The notes beneath the pieces are model-generated. The model was not told the origin of the DNA. It searched no databases and worked only from the letters and a program-made list of their open reading frames with translations. Below are positions 52,084 to 61,477 of a stretch of DNA of 64,000 bases, piece after piece (within the stretch, counting starts at the first letter, position 1; every line of letters begins with the position of its first letter). Source of the DNA: Lachnospiraceae bacterium (GTDB lineage Bacteria > Bacillota > Clostridia > Lachnospirales > Lachnospiraceae); contig JAUNGI010000006.1 in assembly GCA_030524525.1 (NCBI GenBank), forward strand, positions 29,307 to 93,306, written 5' to 3'. The position numbers and the translations under genes are program-made.

Positions 52084-52167
52084 CTCCCTGAAACGAGTTG
52101 CAAAGAAAAACGTGACAAGGGTCGAATCGCCACGTTTGCGGACGAAAAACAGGGAGGAAAACAGAAA

Positions 52168-53013
52168 ATGAAAGAATATGGTATTTTGGTGGATTCCGGC
52201 TGTGAGCTGGATTCGATGGAGCTTCCGGACAATACGGGCTTTGAAAAGGTTCCCCTGAAGATCCGGATCGGGGAACGGGAGTTCTGCGACGACAGCCGCA
52301 TTGATATGGAGGATTTCCACCGCACGCTTGCGGACTATCGCGGAAAAACGTCGTCGGCCGCTCCGGCGCCGGGCGAATGGGCGGAGGCGTGCCGTCCTTA
52401 CGAAAAGGCGATCGCTCTGCCGATCACCGGAATGCTGTCCGGAAGCTGCGCAAGCGCCAATGCGGCGGTCAATATGCTGGCGGAGGAGGCTCCGGAAAAG
52501 CAGGTGTTCGTTCTGGATACGCTTTCGGCGGGACCGGAGATCTCGCTTCTGGCGCACAAGGCGGCGGAGCTGATCCGCCGAAAGCTTGATTTTGCGGCGC
52601 TTCGCGAGCAGCTTTGCGCCTATCACAAAAAAACGCGTCTGCTCTTTGTATTGGAGAGCGTGCAGAACCTTGCCAACAACGGCCGCGTTTCCCGGATCGA
52701 GGCAAAGCTGATGCAGACGCTGCGCATTCAGCTTCTGGGACGAGCGAGCGACGAGGGCACGCTGGAGCCTCTGAGCAAATGCCGCGGCAAGGGCAGAGTA
52801 TGGCAGAAGCTGTTGGAGCAGATGCACGCCGAGGGATATCGGGGCGGCCGCGTCATCATCAGCCACTGCAACAATCCGCAGAGCGCGAAAGAGCTTCGGG
52901 AGCTTCTGCTGGAACGCTTCCGCGAGGCAAAGATCAGTATTATGAATACCAAAGGATTGACGAGCTATTATGCGGAGAACGGCGGCGTCCTTGTGGGCTA
53001 CGAAACCGTGTAA
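52168..53013 (+). CDS. DegV family protein
   Basis: The 281-residue protein has the DegV landmarks YGILVDSGCELDS, SSAAPAPGEW in place of the usual TSQPS, LPITGMLSGSCASAN, VLESVQNLANNGRVS and a C-terminal SYYAENGGVLVGY. It is shorter and more diverged from the fatty-acid-binding consensus than the protein at 19640. A GGGAGG RBS precedes ATG 52168. It is followed 70 bases on by malic enzyme. Fatty-acid binding is inferred from the family only; with a changed ligand loop the ligand may differ. Confidence 0.87.
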   Translation: MKEYGILVDSGCELDSMELPDNTGFEKVPLKIRIGEREFCDDSRIDMEDFHRTLADYRGKTSSAAPAPGEWAEACRPYEKAIALPITGMLSGSCASANAAVNMLAEEAPEKQVFVLDTLSAGPEISLLAHKAAELIRRKLDFAALREQLCAYHKKTRLLFVLESVQNLANNGRVSRIEAKLMQTLRIQLLGRASDEGTLEPLSKCRGKGRVWQKLLEQMHAEGYRGGRVIISHCNNPQSAKELRELLLERFREAKISIMNTKGLTSYYAENGGVLVGYETV

Positions 53014-53083
53014 GAGGAGCGCGCATAGTTTTTCGGAGAATCGGATATCCTTTTGGATAAATGAAAAAGGAGAGTAATATATC

Positions 53084-54256
53084 ATGGATTACGCAAAAAT
53101 ATCGCAGGAAAAGCATGAGGAGTGGAATGGGAAGATCGGCATGGTGAGCCGGGTGCCGCTGGAAACGAAGGAGGATCTGGCGATCGCCTATACGCCGGGA
53201 GTTGCCGCGCCCTGTCTGGCGATTCAGCGGGAGCCGGAGCTGAGCTTTTCGCTGACGAGAAGAGGAAATATGGTTGCCGTGGTGACCGACGGTACGGCGG
53301 TGCTGGGTCTTGGCGACATCGGTCCGGAAGCCGGGATGCCGGTCATGGAGGGCAAGTGCGTCCTGTTCCGCGAATTTGCGGGGATCGACGCGATCCCGCT
53401 GTGCATCCGCAGTCATGACGTTTCGGAGATCGTGCAGACCGTCAAACTGCTGGCGGGTTCGTTCGGCGGCATCAATTTGGAGGACATTGCCGCACCGCGC
53501 TGCTTTGAGATCGAAAGACAGCTTTCGGAGTGCTGCGACATTCCCGTATTCCACGACGACCAGCACGGTACGGCGATCGTTGCGCTTGCGGCGATCCGAA
53601 ACGCGGCAAAGCTTCTGCACCGTTCCCTTGAGGAGCTTCGCATCGTCATCAACGGCGCGGGGGCGGCAGGACAGGCGATCGCCCGACTGCTCTACCGTGT
53701 GGGCGTTCGGCAGATCATCGTCTGCGACAGTCACGGGGCGATCTGCGAGGGCAGAGAAGGGTTGAACGAGGAAAAGCGTCGGCTTGCCGAAATTACGAAT
53801 CCGGAGCACAGAACCGGCAGTCTGGCGGATGTTCTTCCGGGAGCCGACTGCTTCCTCGGCGTTTCGGTCGGCGGCTGTCTGACCAAGGAAATGATCCGAA
53901 CGATGGCGGAGGATCCGATGATTTTTGCGCTTGCCAATCCGACCCCGGAGATTTTGCCGGAGGAGGCAAAGGAGGCGGGAGCGAGACTGATCGGAACCGG
54001 ACGCAGCGACTACCCGAATCAGATCAACAATGTGCTGGCGTTTCCGGGAATTTTCCGCGGCGCCCTCGACGTGCGCGCCCGCGTCATCAATGAGGAGATG
54101 AAGCTTGCCGCGGCGGAGGCGATCGCCTCCAGCGTGCCGGACGGAGAGCTTTCGGCGGAGAAGCTGCTGCCGGACGCGCTTGACCGAAGCGTTGCGCCCG
54201 CTGTGGCAAAAGCGGTGGCTGCCGCAGCCAAGGCAAGCGGAGCCGCAAGAAAGTAA
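53084..54256 (+). CDS. NAD(P)-dependent malic enzyme
   Basis: The 390-residue short-form malic enzyme converts malate to pyruvate and CO2 with NAD(P) reduction. Landmarks are [10 protein letters not shown] with the catalytic Tyr, [25 protein letters not shown] in outline (Lys as general base), the metal ligands in [14 protein letters not shown], and [12 protein letters not shown]. The dinucleotide site is [15 protein letters not shown], followed by ALANPTPEI and [16 protein letters not shown]. The RBS is AAAGGAGAG. It lacks the phosphotransacetylase-like domain of MaeB. Cytoplasmic. It ends before the hairpin-rich region at 54258-54435. Confidence 0.95.
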   Translation: MDYAKISQEKHEEWNGKIGMVSRVPLETKEDLAIAYTPGVAAPCLAIQREPELSFSLTRRGNMVAVVTDGTAVLGLGDIGPEAGMPVMEGKCVLFREFAGIDAIPLCIRSHDVSEIVQTVKLLAGSFGGINLEDIAAPRCFEIERQLSECCDIPVFHDDQHGTAIVALAAIRNAAKLLHRSLEELRIVINGAGAAGQAIARLLYRVGVRQIIVCDSHGAICEGREGLNEEKRRLAEITNPEHRTGSLADVLPGADCFLGVSVGGCLTKEMIRTMAEDPMIFALANPTPEILPEEAKEAGARLIGTGRSDYPNQINNVLAFPGIFRGALDVRARVINEEMKLAAAEAIASSVPDGELSAEKLLPDALDRSVAPAVAKAVAAAAKASGAARK

Positions 54257-54328
54257 CACGGTGCGAGCGAAGGAAATTTGCGGAAACCGAGGAAAGGGAT
54301 TGCAATCCTCTACTTCCGTGTGGTAAAC

Positions 54329-54435
54329 TATAATGCGTGAAACCGTGAGTCCCGAACGCCGAAGGATTTCTCGGCTTTGCCTGAGTCAATGCAATAAACA
54401 ACATGACAAAAACCGCAGAGCATGCTGCGGTTTTT
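54329..54435 (+). promoter_or_regulatory. Possible short leader with terminator before the papain-like gene
   Basis: A TATAAT at 54329-54334 without a good -35 box is followed by a small hairpin GCCGA/TCGGC (about 54358-54375). A bidirectional terminator follows, AAAAACCGCAG (54408-54418)/CTGCGGTTTTT (54425-54435). The terminator ends 19 bases before the next start codon. It certainly can end the malic enzyme transcript; regulation of the next gene by attenuation is speculative. Confidence 0.5.
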
Positions 54436-54454
54436 GACAGGAAAGAAGCTTTTT

Positions 54455-55015
54455 ATGGCAAATATCTATGTTTTGCTGATCCGTTCCAACACCATGTTTT
54501 CACGCATGATCCATATGGTAACCGGGGCGCAATATACCCATGCCGCCATCAGTCTTGATCCGAATTGCAGCAGGGTATACAGCTTTTCCAGAAAATATAC
54601 ATACATTCCGCTTCCCGCCGGCTTTGTCAGCGAAAGCGTTCACCGCGGGCTGATGCATAAGTGCCGCAACGCTCCCTTTGCGCTGTACCGCGCGCAGATC
54701 AGCGAGGAACAGTACCGGAGACTGGAGCAGCGCTTTGAGCGAATGCTCGCCGTGGGCAAATTCCACTATAGTTTGACGGGACCGTTTCTGTGCTTTTTCG
54801 GGATCCAGCGGAAAAAGAGCTATCACTATTTTTGCTCGCAGTTCGTGGCGGAGATCTTACAGGAGCTTGGCGTGATCTCGGCAAAGAAGCCGGCTTCTCT
54901 GTACCAGCCTGTGGACTTTGCGTTTCTGTCGGAGCTGGAGCTTTGCTGTAAGGGAAATCTGGGAGAGCTGCAAAACCGTCGGGAATCGCGGAAACGGCTG
55001 TCGGTTTCGATGTAG
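54455..55015 (+). CDS. Permuted papain-like hydrolase, YiiX/YebB-like
   Basis: Start MANIYVLLI (54455) has AGGAAAG upstream; an earlier in-frame ATG lies inside the terminator. The 186-residue protein has no signal peptide. The pattern fits permuted papain-like enzymes: an early His in TGAQYTHAAISLD and a late Cys in HYFCSQFVAEILQELGV, the reverse of the usual order. Such proteins cleave amide or lipid-ester bonds. The substrate is unknown. The gene has no operon partner; a strong terminator follows at 55055. Confidence 0.75.
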   Translation: MANIYVLLIRSNTMFSRMIHMVTGAQYTHAAISLDPNCSRVYSFSRKYTYIPLPAGFVSESVHRGLMHKCRNAPFALYRAQISEEQYRRLEQRFERMLAVGKFHYSLTGPFLCFFGIQRKKSYHYFCSQFVAEILQELGVISAKKPASLYQPVDFAFLSELELCCKGNLGELQNRRESRKRLSVSM

Positions 55016-55054
55016 GCGGCTTTCGGAGAACGATTGCTCGGAAAATTGATTTAT

Positions 55055-55088
55055 AAAAAAAGAATGTGCAGAGGCGCATTCTTTTTTT
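55055..55088 (+). terminator. Intrinsic terminator after the papain-like gene
   Basis: AAAAAAAGAATGTGC (55055-55069) pairs with GCGCATTCTTTTTTT (55074-55088). Confidence 0.9.
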
Positions 55089-55090
55089 GC

Positions 55091-55230
55091 TTTATTAGGA
55101 AAGAATGTCCTATGAAACAAAAACGCTCCGCGAGGATCGTGCTGCGAGATTCTCTATTCCTATAGGGAGCGGTGTTTCTTGTCGAGCAAAAAAACGCCCC
55201 GCTGAGGATCGCGCTGCGGGCTCCTTTGGG
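55091..55230 (+). repeat. Dispersed repeat B, copies 3 and 4 in tandem
   Basis: Copy 3: hairpin TTTATTAGGA (55091-55100)/TCCTATGAAA (55108-55117), then CAAAAACGCTCCGCGAGGAT and CGTGCTGCGAG. Copy 4 begins near 55160 (CCTATAGGG) and has AGCAAAAAAACGCCCCGCTG then AGGATCGCGCTGCGGG to about 55219. They fill most of the 350-base gap before the amidase gene. No gene is seen there. Confidence 0.6.
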
Positions 55231-55298
55231 GAAATCTTTAGACTTCTACAGGAATTTGTTACGGAATTTTTAATTCTTTTTTTTCTGCTTCGAAGGCA

Positions 55299-55327
55299 TT
55301 GATTTTTCCGGGGAAAAGGTGAATAAT
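55299..55327 (+). promoter_or_regulatory. Promoter of the amidase/deacetylase genes
   Basis: TTGATT (55299-55304), 17-base spacer and AATAAT (55322-55327), 38 bases before ATG 55365. Confidence 0.55.
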
Positions 55328-55364
55328 AAATCCAGAAATCAGCTTCACAAGGGGAGAAAAAGGG

Positions 55365-56612
55365 ATGAGAAGAGTTCGAAAGAGAAAAAACAGCGGCTTG
55401 CCGATGATGTGGTGGTTCCTGCTTGCCATGCTTGTGGTGTGTGTGCTTTTGATCATTGTGATGTGGCCGCGCGGAAAGAAAAAGGAGCTGGAAACGGAGC
55501 ATATTCCGGGAAATACGGGCGTTCCCAGCGGCACGGCTTCGGCGGTGCCCGCAGGCTGGGACAAGGTGCCGAAGGCAGAAGAATCTGCCGTGGTTCGGAG
55601 CTTGGGAAGCCGCGTCATTTTTTTTGAGAAAAAAAACGATATGAAGGTCGAGGTGGCGGAGGACGACTATGTCCATCGGAAAATTACCGTTAAGGTCCGG
55701 GGGCTGAAAACCGAAAGCTTTTCCTCGGACTACATGAAATGCGTGTTTGACGGAACCTATTGGGCAGGAAAGAAAGCGATCCTGAACAGTATGGGCGGCG
55801 TCCTGAACGACTGGGAGCTGACGGTTGTTCCGGCGGACGGCGGCGGTTACGAGGCGACCGTCGTCTTTTCCGAGGAGAGCGTTTACGAATGCCGCGTCGC
55901 CGAGGATGAAAATTACTTTTTCCTTGACTTTTATCGTCCGAAGGAGCTGTACGACACCGTGATCCTGATCGACCCGGGACACGGCACGCCCGACCCCGGC
56001 ACGACCGGTGCGGACGGCACGCGCGAAAAGGATCTGACGCTTGCCTATACGCTTGCGCTCAAGGAGCTTACGGACAAGCAGAGCCGCGCAAAGTTCTACT
56101 TTACGCGCTTGGAGGATTCGCGGCTGGACGAGGATTACAGCACCGACCTGCATCGTCGCCCGGAGCTTGCAAACGAGCTGGATGCGGATCTGTTTTTGAG
56201 CATTCACATGAACGCCCATGAAAAAAACAGCTATTCGGGAACACAGGCATATTACAACGAAACCCAGAACGACTGGCAGACATTCCATTCCAAGTCCTTT
56301 GCGCAGATCCTTCTGCCGAAGGTGGCGGACGCTTTGGAGATCAAGGCGCTCGGAAGCTTTCCGGCGGCGGAGCTGTATACCGTTGTGAAGGAATCGGAGG
56401 TACCCGTGGTGCTTTTGGAGACCGCGTATCTGTCCAATGAGGGAGATCTTGCGGCAGTGACCGATCCGGATCGGCAGCAGGCGGCGGTGCAGGCGATCTA
56501 TGACGCGCTCATGGAGGCGGTCGGCGAGATCGAAGCGGATCGGCAGGCGGGAACCTCCCGCTATCCGTCGCCCACCCCCGAAGCCGTTCGTCCGACAGGA
56601 GCCGCAAATTGA
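55365..56612 (+). CDS. Membrane-anchored N-acetylmuramoyl-L-alanine amidase (Amidase_3)
   Basis: The 415-residue protein has a basic N-terminus and one membrane helix (about 13-34), an AMIN-like beta region (about 75-195), and an Amidase_3 domain (about 200-390). Zinc ligands are His in IDPGHGTPDPG, Glu in TREKDLTLAY and His in LSIHMNAHE; the catalytic Glu is in VVLLETAYLSN. It cleaves the bond between muramic acid and L-alanine in peptidoglycan. It is followed 50 bases on by a polysaccharide deacetylase, so the pair probably remodels the wall. A second Amidase_3 protein is at 61478. Confidence 0.92.
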   Translation: MRRVRKRKNSGLPMMWWFLLAMLVVCVLLIIVMWPRGKKKELETEHIPGNTGVPSGTASAVPAGWDKVPKAEESAVVRSLGSRVIFFEKKNDMKVEVAEDDYVHRKITVKVRGLKTESFSSDYMKCVFDGTYWAGKKAILNSMGGVLNDWELTVVPADGGGYEATVVFSEESVYECRVAEDENYFFLDFYRPKELYDTVILIDPGHGTPDPGTTGADGTREKDLTLAYTLALKELTDKQSRAKFYFTRLEDSRLDEDYSTDLHRRPELANELDADLFLSIHMNAHEKNSYSGTQAYYNETQNDWQTFHSKSFAQILLPKVADALEIKALGSFPAAELYTVVKESEVPVVLLETAYLSNEGDLAAVTDPDRQQAAVQAIYDALMEAVGEIEADRQAGTSRYPSPTPEAVRPTGAAN

Positions 56613-56662
56613 CCCGACCAACGGAGCAGAACAGAAATACATCGAGGTGAGAAGCTTTTATT

Positions 56663-57640
56663 ATGAACCAAGGAAGAACCGGTTATCCGGGAAACGGGAA
56701 CCATTATAAAAAGAAAAAGAAGAAAAAGCGCCGGCAGGAGGATCTGGTACAGCTGGGGCTGAAAGCGCTGATCGCGGTTGCCGCCGCCGGGCTGCTGTTT
56801 TGTCTGGGGTATATTTTCGTACAGTCCGTGAAGGATCAGAAGAAGTCGAACGAGCTGCCGGATACGCAGCATGTTGCTCAGAGCGGAACGCCGCAGATCA
56901 GTCCAAGCAATTCCGGAGGGGAAGAAACGCCTACCCCGACGGAAACGCCCGCGCCGACGGAGACGCCGACGCCCACCGCCACGCCCGTGCCGACCGCCAC
57001 GCCGACGCCTGATCCGAGCAAAAAGCGCGTCGCATTTTCCTTTGACGACGGTCCGCATTACGAGCTGACCCGCAAGTTTGTGGACGAGCTGAAAAAGTAT
57101 AACGGTCATGCGACTTGGTTTTTGGTCGGAAACCGGATGTATGACGAGGCGGCGGAGGGCATCCGCTATGCCAGCGAGAACGGAAACGAGATCGGCATTC
57201 ACGGATGGACGCACGCTCTGTACTACGATACCTGCACCGACAAGGAATGGCAGGAGGAGCTTTCCAAAACCAAGGAGGTCATTGAGCAGTATACGGGAAA
57301 AACGCCGACGCTGATGCGGCCGTTCGGCGGGCGGATCACGAAGGAGCGGACGGCTTCCTGCGAGTTCTCCGTTATTTTATGGAGCGTGGATTCGGAGGAC
57401 TGGCGGCTCAAGAGTCGGAAAACGGAGGAGGAAGCCGAGGCAAACGTGCAGAAGATCGTGGATAATGTACTGAAGAACGTCGGCGACGGCGACATCATTT
57501 TGATGCACGAAATCTACGAAAACTCCTACGAAGCATTTTGTATTCTCGCCAAGAAGCTGTCGGAGCAGGGCTATGAATTTGTAACGGTTTCCGAGCTTTT
57601 GGGCGATCCGGTCCCCGGAACAAAATACAGCAGAAGATAA
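56663..57640 (+). CDS. Membrane-anchored polysaccharide deacetylase (NodB domain)
   Basis: The 325-residue protein has a Lys-rich cytoplasmic start (YKKKKKKKRRQ), one membrane helix (about 30-52), and a Thr/Pro linker (about 88-118; ETPTPTETPAPTETP). The NodB domain has metal triad Asp129 (FSFDDGPH), His180 and His184 (HGWTH). The further motifs are MRPFGGR, where the usual arginine-proline segment is present, WSVDSEDW and ILMHEIY. It should remove acetyl groups from peptidoglycan GlcNAc or MurNAc. GAGGTGAG precedes ATG 56663. It lies directly after an amidase. Confidence 0.92.
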   Translation: MNQGRTGYPGNGNHYKKKKKKKRRQEDLVQLGLKALIAVAAAGLLFCLGYIFVQSVKDQKKSNELPDTQHVAQSGTPQISPSNSGGEETPTPTETPAPTETPTPTATPVPTATPTPDPSKKRVAFSFDDGPHYELTRKFVDELKKYNGHATWFLVGNRMYDEAAEGIRYASENGNEIGIHGWTHALYYDTCTDKEWQEELSKTKEVIEQYTGKTPTLMRPFGGRITKERTASCEFSVILWSVDSEDWRLKSRKTEEEAEANVQKIVDNVLKNVGDGDIILMHEIYENSYEAFCILAKKLSEQGYEFVTVSELLGDPVPGTKYSRR

Positions 57641-57767
57641 AGCGATACCGCAAAGCCGATTTTTTTGCAGCCTGTACAAAATCAGGATGCAAAAGAAACG
57701 GTTTTGTGGTATTATTATTTTAATAGAGGCTCGTTCTGGGAACGATTTGGGAAGGACGGAAAACGGC

Positions 57768-60700
57768 GTGGAAAATACAAGAAAGAAAATAGGCGTCATT
57801 ATTTCGGAGACGGAGGACGATTTTCACCTTCGGGCAATGCATTACCTGCAGAAGGAGCTGTTCCGGCATGATATGGACATACTGATCTTTACGACCCTGT
57901 GCCGCCACGGAATGAATGAGGACTTTGCGTCGGCGGAGTGCGCCATATACGACGTGATGAATCTTGACGTGCTGGACGGGATCATTGTCTTTCCGCACAG
58001 TCTGCATTTGCGGCAGCACTGGGATATGCTGGAACGCCTGAAACGGGAGTTCCATAAACCGATGATCACGGTGGAGGGAGCCGTGGACGGTCTGCCCTGC
58101 GTTCCGTTTTCGGAGGATGAGGGAATGCGGCAGATGGTGGAGCATCTCGTTACGGTTCACGGGGCGAAGCGCATCGAGCATGTTTCGGTCGAGGATGAGG
58201 AGAATGTTTATTTTCAGCTTTTGCAGCGGAACTTTTTGGAGGCGCTCAGACAGCTGGAGCTTCCGGTTACCGACCACACGGTTCACTATGGGGACGGCTG
58301 GATCTTTTCCGGCAACTCGTTGGTACAGGAGATGCTGGAACAGCCCGGCGGTCTGCCGGACGCGGTAGTCTGCTGCAACACCGAGGGAGCCGCGGCGCTG
58401 ATCGTCGCGCTGGAGCGCAGAGGCTGCCGAGTGCCGGAGGATATCATCGTGGTGGGCTACGGCATTCCCAGAGGGGAAAGCGCGGAGGAGCTGCGGATCA
58501 CGACCGTTGACCGGAACCCGAAGGAAATGGCGGCGGCTGCGGTAAAGAAGCTCGTTGCCATGATCGAGGAGCGGGAGGAAGCGATCTCTCTTGCCGGGGG
58601 CTGCTGCTATTTGCTTCCCGGCTATTCGTGCGGCTGTTCCCACGATATTTTGCGGAGCTATTCGCGGCATTTGCTTCGGGATGCGGACGCGGATTACAGC
58701 TCTTTTGTTTCGGATTATAATTTCATGACCGAGGAAATTACCGAGTGCGAGGATTATAGCTCCTGCATATGGAAGCTCGATTGGTACACCCGGTTCCTTG
58801 GGCATTATGAGTCGTTTTATGTGTGCCTGAACAAAGACGCGCTGGATTCCCGCGAGGAGTGCCGCGGATTTTCGGACCGCATGACGCTGTGCCTGAAGCA
58901 CGACAGCGTCGGCGACGTGAATTTTCAGAGGACGTTTGACCGAAAGGAGATGCTGCCGGCGCTTTACGAAAAATGCGATCATCCGCGCGCCTTTATCTTT
59001 GCCAATCTGCATTTCGTTTCGCGCGTGATGGGCTATGTCGTACTGTCCTATGGAAATCAGTGCCGCATTCACGACCGTTATTTTGCCAAATGGCTGCGCT
59101 TTGTCGCCAATGCGCTGGAAATTCAGCGGAGCCGCACGGTCATGAACGAGGTACTGCTGGAAAACTATACGCGGGATTCCATGACCGGTCTGTATAACTA
59201 CCGGGGCTATTTGAATGCCCTGCGGGAGCGCTACGCCGCCCGCCCGGACGAAGAGGCGCTTTTGCAGGTCGTCTCGCTGGATATCGACCGCTTTGCGGCG
59301 ATCAACGACGAGTACGGACGGGACGAGGGAAATCAGGTGCTCTGCGGCATTGCCAATATTCTTACGGGAATGCTTTCGGAGGGCGAGGTCTGCGCGCGGG
59401 TCGGAAGCGACGAATTTTTGATCGGCGGCTTTTGCCGGGAGAAGGGAGCCGGTGAGGAGCTGATCAACGGCCTGCTGAGCCGGATCGCAAGCTATAATCT
59501 GAAAAAGCCGTTTTCGGTCTCGGTCCACTGCGCCCGCGTCTGTGAACGGATCGGCAGTGCGGAGGAGATCGCGGAGGTGTCCAACACCTGCATCCACAAG
59601 CGCAAGCGGATCAAGTTGACGAGCCGTGAGAACCCGAAAAAGAGCGAGAACTATAACGAAGAAGAACGGGAGAACGTCATCCGGCTGATCGACGACAATC
59701 TGTTTACCTATCAGTTTCAGCCGATTGTCAGCGCGCGCGACGGCAAGATCTACGCCTATGAGGCGCTGATGCGTTCCGGAAATTTCTTCCGGATCCCGCC
59801 GCTGACCATTTTGAAACATGCGGAAGAAGTGGGGCGGCTGTACGATATCGAGCGCCATACCTTTTTCAACCTGATGAAGCATCTTCAGGATAATTTGGAA
59901 AATTTTGAGCTTTGCAAGCTGTTTATCAACAGCATTCCGATGACGACTTTGACGGACAAGGATTTTGAGCTGTTGCGATCCTCTTACGGAAATTTGTTCC
60001 ATAAGATCGTCGTGGAGTTTACGGAGCAGACCGAGGCCAGTCAGGAGCAGCTGCTCGCCATCCGCAACCGGCGGAACGAGCATGGATTTGAAACGGCGGT
60101 AGACGACTATGGGTCCGGCTATTCCAACGTCTCGAACCTGCTGACCTATATGCCGAATTATGTCAAGGTGGACCGCAGCCTGATCTCGAACATCGAGCAG
60201 GACGCAAACAAGCAGTACTTCGTCAGCAATATTATCCGATTTGCACATGACAACGGCTTTATGGCGCTTGCCGAGGGCGTGGAAACCTCCGGCGAGCTGC
60301 AGACGGTCATCCGTCTCGGCGTGGATCTGATTCAGGGCTATTACACCTGCCGCCCTCAGGACGAAATGCCGAAGGCGATCGATCCCGAACGCGCGGCGGA
60401 GATTCGGCACATCAACAGCGAGCTGCGGATCGGCAGAGGGAAGAAGGTCTTTCGTGCGGAAGCCGGAAGCCGGGTCGATCTGTCGCAGCTATATAAGGAA
60501 GATTATACGGAGCTTCAGCTCGCCGGCTCGGAGGTCGTTATCACCGGCGATCCGGAGCTGGATGCGGATATCACGATACGGATCCCGGACAACGCCGAGT
60601 ATACGCTCTGCCTCGACAACGTGAGTCTGGAGAGCTGCGCCGACCGGCCGTGCGTGGAGCTGGGCGTCGGCTGCCGCTTGGAGCTTGAGATCCGAAATCA

Positions 60701-61463
60701 GGTGAAAATGAAAAAGAAAGGAATTCGGGTACCGGATAGCTCCGCCCTGAAATTGGAGGGCTCCGGCGATCTGCGGATCGAGGTCCACGAAAACGGGAGC
60801 TATGCAATCGGCGGTTCCTTTACCCAGAATTTCGGCGCTGTTCAGATTGGCCTGAAGGGCAGTTTGGACATTCAGGCGGACGGAAAGGAGAGCGTCGGCA
60901 TCGGCGGCGGCTATGCGTCGTCCGCGATCCGCATTGCCGATACGCGCATGAGCATCCGGATGGACTGCGTCAAGGCGGTGGCCTGCGGTTCCTTCTATAC
61001 GCGAATTCCGATCAATATTCAGCAGACGAAGCTGGACATTGCCCTGAACGTCAGCAGCGGCGTGGGGATCGGCTCCATGAACGGCGAGACCGAGATCATG
61101 CTGGATCGGGTACAGCTCGATGTGCGCGGCAGCGGGGACTACCTGACGGCGATCGGGGTCCTTGACGGTATGCACGGCGTTGTTACGATGCGGCAATGCG
61201 GCATGGAAGCGTTTCTGTGCGCGAAGGAATGCTACGGGATCGCGAGCCGGGCGGGAAGCATGGACGTTCATTTGCTGTCCTCCAATCTGCATTTTACGCA
61301 CGAGGGAATGCAGGTCGTCGGCATCGGAAGCAGGATGCGAACCGGAAAGGGCCGCTTTGAGCAGTGCCGCTTTGCGCTGAAGATGACTTCCTCGAACGGC
61401 GTTGCGTTCGCTTACGAACCGGAGAAAATGAGCTTTCTGCAATGCGAGGGAGTCGATGAATAA
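57768..61463 (+). CDS. LacI-type sensor-GGDEF-EAL protein with a C-terminal beta-helix-like domain
   Basis: GTG 57768 is preferred: GAAGGA lies upstream and the sensor domain starts at once (RKKIGVIISE); the frame extends back to 57687 into promoter-like AT-rich sequence. The product is 1231 residues. A periplasmic-binding-protein/LacI-like domain without membrane helix (about 5-290) is followed by a linker, a GGDEF domain (about 465-625) with the altered signature GSDEF (546-550), and an EAL domain (about 640-880). The EAL domain looks intact: EAL at 665-667, VDDYGSGYSN (Asp779, Asp780), YVKVDRS, LAEGVET and QGYYTCRP. The last about 330 residues are a Gly-rich repeat region. I infer a cytoplasmic ligand-sensing c-di-GMP phosphodiesterase. 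Confidence 0.88.
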   Translation: MENTRKKIGVIISETEDDFHLRAMHYLQKELFRHDMDILIFTTLCRHGMNEDFASAECAIYDVMNLDVLDGIIVFPHSLHLRQHWDMLERLKREFHKPMITVEGAVDGLPCVPFSEDEGMRQMVEHLVTVHGAKRIEHVSVEDEENVYFQLLQRNFLEALRQLELPVTDHTVHYGDGWIFSGNSLVQEMLEQPGGLPDAVVCCNTEGAAALIVALERRGCRVPEDIIVVGYGIPRGESAEELRITTVDRNPKEMAAAAVKKLVAMIEEREEAISLAGGCCYLLPGYSCGCSHDILRSYSRHLLRDADADYSSFVSDYNFMTEEITECEDYSSCIWKLDWYTRFLGHYESFYVCLNKDALDSREECRGFSDRMTLCLKHDSVGDVNFQRTFDRKEMLPALYEKCDHPRAFIFANLHFVSRVMGYVVLSYGNQCRIHDRYFAKWLRFVANALEIQRSRTVMNEVLLENYTRDSMTGLYNYRGYLNALRERYAARPDEEALLQVVSLDIDRFAAINDEYGRDEGNQVLCGIANILTGMLSEGEVCARVGSDEFLIGGFCREKGAGEELINGLLSRIASYNLKKPFSVSVHCARVCERIGSAEEIAEVSNTCIHKRKRIKLTSRENPKKSENYNEEERENVIRLIDDNLFTYQFQPIVSARDGKIYAYEALMRSGNFFRIPPLTILKHAEEVGRLYDIERHTFFNLMKHLQDNLENFELCKLFINSIPMTTLTDKDFELLRSSYGNLFHKIVVEFTEQTEASQEQLLAIRNRRNEHGFETAVDDYGSGYSNVSNLLTYMPNYVKVDRSLISNIEQDANKQYFVSNIIRFAHDNGFMALAEGVETSGELQTVIRLGVDLIQGYYTCRPQDEMPKAIDPERAAEIRHINSELRIGRGKKVFRAEAGSRVDLSQLYKEDYTELQLAGSEVVITGDPELDADITIRIPDNAEYTLCLDNVSLESCADRPCVELGVGCRLELEIRNQVKMKKKGIRVPDSSALKLEGSGDLRIEVHENGSYAIGGSFTQNFGAVQIGLKGSLDIQADGKESVGIGGGYASSAIRIADTRMSIRMDCVKAVACGSFYTRIPINIQQTKLDIALNVSSGVGIGSMNGETEIMLDRVQLDVRGSGDYLTAIGVLDGMHGVVTMRQCGMEAFLCAKECYGIASRAGSMDVHLLSSNLHFTHEGMQVVGIGSRMRTGKGRFEQCRFALKMTSSNGVAFAYEPEKMSFLQCEGVDE

Positions 61464-61477
61464 GAGAGGTTACGGCA

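Noticed and set aside
57720-60410. An 896-residue minus-strand open frame opposite the GGDEF-EAL gene
   Set aside because: Same reasoning: antisense shadow of a well-supported gene, no RBS, no domains.
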